Part shown: in pieces, positions 58,561 to 64,000 of the stretch
Layout: every line of letters begins with the position of its first letter
How positions within the stretch are numbered: position 1 is the first letter of the stretch
Origin: Comamonas thiooxydans
GTDB taxonomy: Bacteria; Pseudomonadota; Gammaproteobacteria; Burkholderiales; Burkholderiaceae_C
Direction: 5' to 3'
NCBI RefSeq assembly: GCF_002157685.2
Contig: NZ_AP026738.1
Location: 5,208,001 to 5,272,000 of the forward strand
DNA length: 64,000 nt
Program-made: the position numbers and the translations under genes
Notes under the pieces: model-generated
Told to the model about the DNA's origin: nothing
The model's input: only the letters and a program-made list of their open reading frames with translations
The model's database searches: none

Positions 58561-59679
58561 ATGGATTTCATGAAAATCATCACCAAGCAACTGATCGAAA
58601 TCATCGAATGGACCGATGATTCGCGCGACACGCTGTCGTATCGCTGGCCCGATGAAGACAAGGAAATCAAGAACGGCGCCCAGCTCATCGTGCGTGAGTC
58701 GCAGCAGGTGCAGTTCGTCTCCGAAGGCCAGTTCGCAGACCTGTTCAATCCGGGTCGCCATCTGCTGACCACGCAGAACATCCCGATCCTGTCCACGCTG
58801 CGCGGCTGGAAGTACGGCTTCAACTCGCCCTTCAAGTGCGATGTCTACTACATCAACACGCGCTTGTTCACGGGCAACAAATGGGGCACCTCCAACCCCA
58901 TCATGATGCGCGACAAGGACTTTGGCGTGATCCGTCTGCGCGCCTTCGGTACCTATGACTTCCGCATCACCAACGCCGCCCTGTTCCTCAAGGAAGTGGC
59001 GGGTACGGACCAGAATTTCCGCATCGACGAGTTTGCCGACACCATGCGCTCGCGCATCGTCAGCATCTTCTCCGAGGCCCTGGCCAAGGCCCAGGTACCG
59101 GCACTCGATGTGGCCCAGCGCTACAGCGAGCTGGGCGACGCGCTGCTGCAGCTCATCAACCCGGCCGTCAGCGAGAAATACGGCCTGGAAATCACCAGCT
59201 TCCTGCTGGAAAACGTTTCCGTGCCGCCCGAGGTGGAGCAGGCCATCGACAAGCGCTCCAGCATGGGAGCCATCGGCAACCTCAACGACTATGTGAAGTA
59301 CCAGATGGGCCAGGCCATGGCCAACGGCGGCGAAGGCGCTGCGGCGGCCACCATTCCGGCCACCATGGCCATGGGCTTCGGCATGGCCCAGGAAATGATG
59401 AAGGGCATGCAAGGCGGCGGCGCGGCAGGTGCTGCAGGTGCCCCGGCCGCTGCAGTGGCAGACCCCTTCTCGCCGGCGGCAGCCCAAGCCGCCCAGACGC
59501 CTGCAGCCCCGGCTGCCGCCGGCCTGCAGGTGCTGACTCCTGCCCAGGCCGCCCAGGTGCTGGGCGTGGCCGAGGCTGATGTACTGGCCGAAATCCAGGC
59601 CGGCAACCTCAAGGCCCGCCAGATTGGCAGCCAGTGGCGCATCGCCCAGGCTGCGCTGGACGAGTTCCTGCGCGGCTGA
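58561..59679 (+). CDS. SPFH-domain protein with C-terminal excisionase-like helix-turn-helix
   Basis: The 372-residue protein starts with the YdjI-type 'virion core' SPFH fold: IIEWTDDSRDTLSYRWPDED, IKNGAQLIVRESQQVQFVSE, then GDALLQLINPAVSEKYGLEI and the FLLENVSVPPEVEQAIDKRS helix with MGAIGNLNDY. An Ala/Gly/Pro-rich linker (residues about 270-320) follows. The last 50 residues, LTPAQAAQVLGVAEADVLAE and IGSQWRIAQAALDEFL, look like an excisionase-type (HTH_17) DNA-binding domain. SPFH proteins form membrane-linked scaffolds; YdjI acts in envelope stress in Bacillus. A DNA-binding-like domain at the end is unexpected. It leads an operon with a VOC protein and a zinc-ribbon protein. Confidence 0.82.
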   Translation: MDFMKIITKQLIEIIEWTDDSRDTLSYRWPDEDKEIKNGAQLIVRESQQVQFVSEGQFADLFNPGRHLLTTQNIPILSTLRGWKYGFNSPFKCDVYYINTRLFTGNKWGTSNPIMMRDKDFGVIRLRAFGTYDFRITNAALFLKEVAGTDQNFRIDEFADTMRSRIVSIFSEALAKAQVPALDVAQRYSELGDALLQLINPAVSEKYGLEITSFLLENVSVPPEVEQAIDKRSSMGAIGNLNDYVKYQMGQAMANGGEGAAAATIPATMAMGFGMAQEMMKGMQGGGAAGAAGAPAAAVADPFSPAAAQAAQTPAAPAAAGLQVLTPAQAAQVLGVAEADVLAEIQAGNLKARQIGSQWRIAQAALDEFLRG

Positions 59680-59709
59680 TCCGCAATCCATGGCATCGGG
59701 GTGCACGTC

Positions 59710-60093
59710 ATGAATGAACACAAACCGGTTTTCATCAGCACCACTCCGGTGCTGGCATCGCTGGACATGGCGCGCACCGTGGCTTTCTACGCCCGCGTGC
59801 TGGGCGCCAGAACCGTCCACGCCCAGCCCGGCGAGTACGCCATCGTCTCGCTGGGCGGGCTGGAGCTGCATTTCTGGGCCTGCCAGGACCCGGAGATTCC
59901 CAGACAGACCAGCTGCCGCATCCAGGTGGCGGGAATTACCGCCCTGCATGCGCAGTGCCTGGCCGAGAATGCGGTTCACCCCAATGGCGGTCTGCGCCAG
60001 CAGCCCTGGGGCACCCAGGAATTCAGTCTTCTCGACGAGGATGGCAACTGCGTGACCTTCTACGAAACCCATCCCGCCGCTGCTGCCGCCTGA
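59710..60093 (+). CDS. VOC-family protein (glyoxalase/bleomycin-resistance fold)
   Basis: A 127-residue protein with two beta-alpha-beta-beta-beta units: TTPVLASLDMARTVAFYARV, GGLELHFWACQDPE, WGTQEFSLLDEDGNCVTFYE. It is closest in look to bleomycin-resistance-like members, with His in LHFW and Glu in TFYE as possible metal ligands. ATG at 59710 is taken; a GTG three codons upstream is also in frame. It lies between the SPFH and zinc-ribbon genes, 30 bases from the former and 13 from the latter, so all three are probably one transcript. The substrate is unknown. Confidence 0.82.
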   Translation: MNEHKPVFISTTPVLASLDMARTVAFYARVLGARTVHAQPGEYAIVSLGGLELHFWACQDPEIPRQTSCRIQVAGITALHAQCLAENAVHPNGGLRQQPWGTQEFSLLDEDGNCVTFYETHPAAAAA

Positions 60094-60106
60094 ACCCGTT
60101 TTTGCC

Positions 60107-61276
60107 GTGGCCACACCTGCTTCCTCTTCTCGCTCTTCCGGCTCTTCATTCACCCCTGTCTCCGAGACGGCTCCCCCTTCCATGGTGGGCAAGCATGTCT
60201 GCCCCGAATGCGGCGGCAATCTGGAGTGGAATGCCAAGGCCCAGTCACTCAAATGTCCTTACTGCGGCACCGTCGTGCCCTGGAGCGAGCAGACACAGCC
60301 CGAGCTGGGACGCGCCGTGGTGGAGCAGGATCTGGCCGAGGCCTTGCGCAACCCGGCCAGCGGCCGCGGCTGGGGCTCGGACGAGCGCTACGAGGTGCAG
60401 TGCCAGAACTGCCGCGCCATCTCGGTGTTTCTCGGCAAGAACGTGGCCCAGCGCTGCGACTTCTGCGGCTCGCCGGCCATCGTCGCCCATGAGGAGCGCA
60501 GCGACGCCATCACGCCGCAGAGCATTCTGCCGTTCAAGATCAGCGACGGCCAGATTCGCGACAAGATCCGCCAGTGGTATGGCAGCCGCTGGTTTGCGCC
60601 CAGCAAGCTCAAGAGCGCCGCGCTGACGGACACGCTGCACGGCGTCTATCTGCCCTACTGGACCTTCGACGCCCATGCCAGCGCCCAGTGGTGGGCAGAG
60701 GCCGGCTATTACTACTACACCACCGAGTCCTATCGCGACGGCAACGGCAATCTGCAGACCCGCCAGGTCCAGCATGTGCGCTGGGAGCCGGCATCGGGCA
60801 GCTTGCAGCATTTCTTCGACGATGAGCTGGTACCCGGCACCGTGGGCGTGCACGCCCATCTGCTGCGCCAGGTGGAGCCCTTCCCGACCACCACCGACCT
60901 CAAGCCCTACAGCCCGGAGTTCGTGCGCGGCTGGACGGTGGAGCGCTACCAGGTGGACCTCTCCAAGGCCGCCAGGATCAACGAGGAAGACATGGACAGT
61001 CAGCTGCGCAGCATGTGCTCGCGCGAGGTGCCGGGCGACACCCAGCGCAATCTGCAGGTCCAGCGCCAATACTCTGGCCGCAGCTTCAAGCACACGCTGG
61101 TTCCGGTCTGGCTGGTCGGCTACACCTATGGCAGCAAGACCTACCAGATCGTGGCCAATGGCTATACCGGCCAGATTGCGGGCGAGCGGCCTTACAGCTG
61201 GGTCAAGATCATGTTTGCCGTGCTGGCCGTGATCTTGCTGCTGGTGCTGATTGCGCCGCTGTTTGTGCAGCAGTGA
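60107..61276 (+). CDS. Double zinc-ribbon membrane protein (YdjG-like)
   Basis: The 389-residue product carries two treble-clef-like zinc ribbons, CPECGG..CPYCG (residues about 32-53) and CQNC..CDFCGSP (about 98-122), a central beta-rich domain with tryptophan-rich strands (YLPYWTFDAHASAQWWAEAG), and one C-terminal span (IMFAVLAVILLLVLIAPLFV). Similar proteins are often called TFIIB-type zinc finger or, misleadingly, PriA-like; B. subtilis YdjG sits in an operon with the SPFH protein YdjI, as here. GTG at 60107 is used; the ATG at 60182 is a possible later start and neither has a strong ribosome site. Confidence 0.78.
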   Translation: MATPASSSRSSGSSFTPVSETAPPSMVGKHVCPECGGNLEWNAKAQSLKCPYCGTVVPWSEQTQPELGRAVVEQDLAEALRNPASGRGWGSDERYEVQCQNCRAISVFLGKNVAQRCDFCGSPAIVAHEERSDAITPQSILPFKISDGQIRDKIRQWYGSRWFAPSKLKSAALTDTLHGVYLPYWTFDAHASAQWWAEAGYYYYTTESYRDGNGNLQTRQVQHVRWEPASGSLQHFFDDELVPGTVGVHAHLLRQVEPFPTTTDLKPYSPEFVRGWTVERYQVDLSKAARINEEDMDSQLRSMCSREVPGDTQRNLQVQRQYSGRSFKHTLVPVWLVGYTYGSKTYQIVANGYTGQIAGERPYSWVKIMFAVLAVILLLVLIAPLFVQQ

Positions 61277-61289
61277 TGCTCATTATTTG

Positions 61290-61368
61290 ATAGCTACTTG
61301 CGCTTGATAAATTGGGATTCTGAATTCATTTTTTTGAAATTCGAGAACCTGCAAGCGCCAGCAGCTAT
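61290..61368. repeat. Inverted pair of the ATAGCT-type repeat between convergent genes
   Basis: ATAGCTACTTGCGCTTG (61290-61306) and CAAGCGCCAGCAGCTAT (61352-61368) match each other in inverted orientation at 15 of 17 positions. Between them GAATTCA and TGAAATTC form an inner near-palindrome around a T run. The structure lies between the convergent zinc-ribbon and FAD oxidoreductase genes and may serve as a shared terminator. Confidence 0.65.
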
Positions 61369-61382
61369 TCAATCCGTAGCAG

Positions 61383-62498
61383 CTACCAGGCCTTCCACAC
61401 CTCTTCGGCCAGACCAAACGCCGTGCTTGCGCCCGAGCCACTGGTCACCGCCACCACGCGTGTCGCTGCATCTGGCGCTTTCACAAAGCAAGGGGCTTCG
61501 GCACTGGAGGGATAGATGCCCGTCCAGCGCTCCACAATCTGGGCCTTGTCGATATGCAGTGCCTCGCTCATATGGCGCAGCATGAGCTGGTCGACGGCTT
61601 CGCTGGCAAACGGCTGGGGCGCGCTGCCGTAGTGGTGCGAATCGCCGACCACCAACGAACCGTCGGCGCTTTGCACGGCAATCAGGTGGATGCCGTGCTT
61701 CAGGCTGTCGGCCTCCTCGCTCTCCAGCTGAGCGCGCAATGCTGCAGCTTCGGGTAGCGCGCTATAGCCCTCGTAGCGCACCAGGCTCAGATCCCCCATG
61801 ACCGATCCTTCGAGCTTGAAGCCCGCTTGCGGCTTGACGCGCAACATCTGCAACTGGCATAGCTGGACCTTGCTACTCGCCCATTCACCTGCAAACAAGC
61901 CGCCCGGATCGGCGTTATTGCAGACCACCACGCGCTCTGCGTGGTACTTGCCGCGCGAGGTGGTGATGCGGGGCGTCGCCACTTCGGTCACGGTTTCGCC
62001 ATAGGCGAAATCCACTCCCAGCGCCTGCTGCAACCACAGTGCCAGTTGCGGGATGGCCGTGCGCGACTCCACGCGCAGCTCATGCGGGCTGTAGAGCACG
62101 GATTGCAGCCCTTCGGTACGCAGCGCCGGATGGCGCGCCGCGGCCTGGGCGGATGTCAGCAGCTCACAGCCCTCGCCCATTGCGGTTTGCATAAAGGCCT
62201 CAAGCACCGCTGCCGCTGCAGGGCGGCGTGCCGTCAGCCACAGGCCGGAGTGGATGACGTCGATACCGGCCTTGGGTGCAATCTCCGCCCAGACATCGCG
62301 TGAGCGCATGGCGCGCTGCCAATGGGCACCGGCGCGCTGGCCGGTAATGGTGACAAAGCCGAAGTTGCGAATCGACGCCCCCAGGCAGGCGCCGTCGCGC
62401 TCTATCACCAGCACGGAGTGGCCGCGCGAAGCTGCGGTATAGGCATGGGCCAGGCCGACAATGCCGGCGCCGACGACGATCAGATCGTAATTTTTCAT
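61383..62498 (-). CDS. FAD-dependent oxidoreductase, aminophosphonate-linked type (DAO family)
   Basis: The 371-residue flavoprotein has the dinucleotide motif YDLIVVGAGIVGLAHAYTAA at the start, ERDGACLGASIRNFGFVT, which is characteristic of the DadA-like branch associated with 2-aminoethylphosphonate uptake genes, and TRVVAVTSGSGASTAFGLAE at the end. It is predicted to oxidise an amine. ATG at 62498 (MKNYDLIVV) is chosen over an upstream start at 62558. The gene lies 96 bases after the ABC permease on the same strand, the same pairing seen in phosphonate clusters. The substrate is inferred from this context. Confidence 0.8.
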   Translation of the reverse strand: MKNYDLIVVGAGIVGLAHAYTAASRGHSVLVIERDGACLGASIRNFGFVTITGQRAGAHWQRAMRSRDVWAEIAPKAGIDVIHSGLWLTARRPAAAAVLEAFMQTAMGEGCELLTSAQAAARHPALRTEGLQSVLYSPHELRVESRTAIPQLALWLQQALGVDFAYGETVTEVATPRITTSRGKYHAERVVVCNNADPGGLFAGEWASSKVQLCQLQMLRVKPQAGFKLEGSVMGDLSLVRYEGYSALPEAAALRAQLESEEADSLKHGIHLIAVQSADGSLVVGDSHHYGSAPQPFASEAVDQLMLRHMSEALHIDKAQIVERWTGIYPSSAEAPCFVKAPDAATRVVAVTSGSGASTAFGLAEEVWKAW

Positions 62499-62594
62499 AG
62501 CGTTACAGAAAAAGCAGACAAGCCAAATCCCTGCCGCAGCGCCCAGGCGATGCAGCACGAGACGTTCAGGGAATCAAGTGATGTGGAGAGCGCC

Positions 62595-64000
62595 TCAGCG
62601 GTGGCGCCAGTGCTGGGTACGCCTCTGCAGCCAGGCATCCAGCAGCGCAATCAGCAGGCGGCCGGCGGCGGCGGTCGCGAAGATCAGCGTGGCCATGGCT
62701 GCGGCAGGAGCGATATCGCCCGCGTCATCCATGGCCAGCACGGCCACCGATGCCAGTGTGGTTTCGGGCGAGTACAAGAAGACCACTGCCGACACCGTGG
62801 TCATGGCATTCACGAAGAAATAGCCTGCCACCTGCATCACTGCAGGCAGGCACACGGGCAGATGCACGCGCCACAGCAGCGTCCAGAACGGCACGCCCAT
62901 GGAATCGGCCACGCGTTCGTATTCGGCGTCCAGTTGCTGCAAGGCGGTGAGCTGGGTGATGTGCGCCACCGAGAAAAAATGCGCCACCGAGCACAGCACC
63001 AGAATGCCCATGGACCCGTACAGAAAGTGCAATGGATTGCTGCCCGCATTGAAGAACAGGATATAGCCCAGACCCAGCGCCAGCCCGGGCACCGCCATGG
63101 GCAGCGTGGCTACCGCGTGCAGCCACTGGCGCGCACGACCCCAGCCCGTGGGCTTGGCCACCAGATAAGCGCTCAGAAAGCTCAGCAGCGCGCCTGTCGC
63201 CGCCGTGGCCGCGGCCATGGTCAGCGAGTTGGCGTAACTGGCCCAGCCGCCACCATCCATCAGGTCGAACTGGTAGTTCCTGAAGGTCAGCGTCAGGTTA
63301 TAGGGCCAGAAGCTGACCAGGGATGCCAGCACGGCCACTCCCATCACCGCCAGCAGCACCACAACCATCAGGCTGCAATACACCAGCAGTGCGCGGTCAA
63401 GCGCTGCGCAGGGCTGCGGCACCAGAGGCACGGCCCGCACGCTCATGGCAGCGGCCTGCCGGGCACGCAAATGGCGCTCGGCCGCAAAGGCCAGGCCCGC
63501 AGGCAGCAGCAGCAGCATGGCCACCACGGCACCCATGGACAGGTTTTGCTGGCCAATCACCTGCTTGTAGATATCGGTGGCCAGCATCTGCGTGTTGCCG
63601 CCAATCACCTTGGGCACGCCAAAGTCGGTGACCACCAGGACGAACACCACGATCCAGGCGATCATCAGCCCATAGCGGCTGGCTGGCAACGTGACCTGGC
63701 AGAAGCTGCGCCAGCGGCCTGCGCCCAGCGTGGCGGCGGCCTCATACAAGCGCGCATCGCCCGAGGCCAGCGTGGTGCACAGAATCATCAGCGCATGCGG
63801 AAACGTCCACAGCACCGAGCCAAGAATGATACCAAACGGTCCGTAGGCCGTGCCGCCCAGCAGCCAGCTCTTGAGCAGACCCTGGGCGCCAAAAAGATAA
63901 ATCAGGCTGATGGCCATGAGCAGCGACGGCGCCAGCAGAGGCACCAGGGCAATGGCGCGAAAGAACTTGGCCAGCGGCATGCAGCTGCGCATCACGCCAT
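62595..64000 (-). CDS. ABC transporter permease, probable 2-aminoethylphosphonate type (5' end beyond the edge)
   Basis: The frame is open from the stop at 62595 to the right edge, giving at least 468 codons of a membrane protein with two permease modules. The coupling loops are seen twice: LYEAAATLGAGRWRSFCQVT near the edge and YERVADSMGVPFWTLLWRVH in the second half, as in fused permeases of the Fe3+/aminophosphonate (PhnU-like) group. At least eleven spans are visible. The N terminus with the first spans is missing. With the FAD oxidoreductase downstream, aminoethylphosphonate is the best-guess substrate; thiamine or iron are alternatives. Confidence 0.8.
   Translation of the reverse strand, partial: GVMRSCMPLAKFFRAIALVPLLAPSLLMAISLIYLFGAQGLLKSWLLGGTAYGPFGIILGSVLWTFPHALMILCTTLASGDARLYEAAATLGAGRWRSFCQVTLPASRYGLMIAWIVVFVLVVTDFGVPKVIGGNTQMLATDIYKQVIGQQNLSMGAVVAMLLLLPAGLAFAAERHLRARQAAAMSVRAVPLVPQPCAALDRALLVYCSLMVVVLLAVMGVAVLASLVSFWPYNLTLTFRNYQFDLMDGGGWASYANSLTMAAATAATGALLSFLSAYLVAKPTGWGRARQWLHAVATLPMAVPGLALGLGYILFFNAGSNPLHFLYGSMGILVLCSVAHFFSVAHITQLTALQQLDAEYERVADSMGVPFWTLLWRVHLPVCLPAVMQVAGYFFVNAMTTVSAVVFLYSPETTLASVAVLAMDDAGDIAPAAAMATLIFATAAAGRLLIALLDAWLQRRTQHWRHR

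Noticed and set aside
1..64000. tRNA, rRNA, CRISPR arrays, riboswitches, phage or complete IS genes
   Set aside because: None was found: no conserved tRNA arms, no regularly spaced repeats, no transposase or integrase motifs. A covariance-model scan would be needed to exclude small RNAs.

Overview
The window is a high-GC bacterial chromosome segment that reads like a Comamonas (Comamonas testosteroni-type, Comamonadaceae, Betaproteobacteria). The signs are Bug-family solute receptors, a Gram-negative porin, a vanillate/isovanillate demethylation locus with the gene set known from C. testosteroni, the fused 3-hydroxyacyl-CoA dehydrogenase/enoyl-CoA hydratase with the dehydrogenase at the N terminus, and short 'ATAGCTGC..GCGCTTG' intergenic repeats of the sort common in this family. 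The species is an inference; no rRNA gene is present.

Layout. 1-3.0 kb: the 5' part of pyrC (minus), then an ornithine cyclodeaminase-arginase pair that would turn arginine into proline. 3.0-13.3 kb: a Crp/Fnr-type regulator divergent from a seven-gene plus-strand operon (porin, NDP-forming acyl-CoA synthetase, Bug receptor, two DUF1254/DUF1214 proteins, an alkylsulfatase-like metallo-beta-lactamase-fold protein with an altered metal motif, second Bug receptor). This is the least explained system here. 13.5-16.7 kb: gltIJKL glutamate/aspartate ABC transporter. 17.2-21.5 kb: a LysR regulator and a TRAP transporter (small permease, large permease, receptor) separated by a possible miniature transposon. 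21.8-29.0 kb: methoxy-aromatic demethylation locus (2-hydroxyacid dehydrogenase, vanB, ivaA-like oxygenase, aromatic acid permease, MarR regulator, vanA, GntR regulator), with clear palindromic operators for both regulators. 29.1-32.8 kb: Atm1-type ABC exporter, Slp-like lipoprotein, acyl-CoA thioesterase, bactofilin.

33-43.3 kb: a long minus-strand fatty acid beta-oxidation cluster (TetR regulator, acyl-CoA dehydrogenase, DUF2147 protein, fused FadB-like enzyme, thiolase, alpha/beta hydrolase, thioesterase, enoyl-CoA hydratase, hotdog thioesterase) with a perfect TetR-type palindrome in front of the regulator. 43.5-47.8 kb: slmA, a TctE/TctD-like two-component system and argB. 47.9-54.8 kb: a compact surface-polysaccharide locus (initiating phosphosugar transferase, flippase, polymerase, three glycosyltransferases) that is markedly AT-rich in its centre, inserted between housekeeping genes. 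55.0-58.2 kb: glyQ-glyS. 58.6-61.3 kb: an SPFH protein ending in a DNA-binding-like helix-turn-helix, a VOC protein and a double zinc-ribbon membrane protein. 61.4-64.0 kb: an FAD oxidoreductase and a truncated ABC permease of the type linked to 2-aminoethylphosphonate uptake.

No rRNA, tRNA, CRISPR array, complete insertion sequence or prophage was seen. All start choices, promoter and operator calls were made by eye; product names rest on recognised motifs and remembered family sequences, not on a search.
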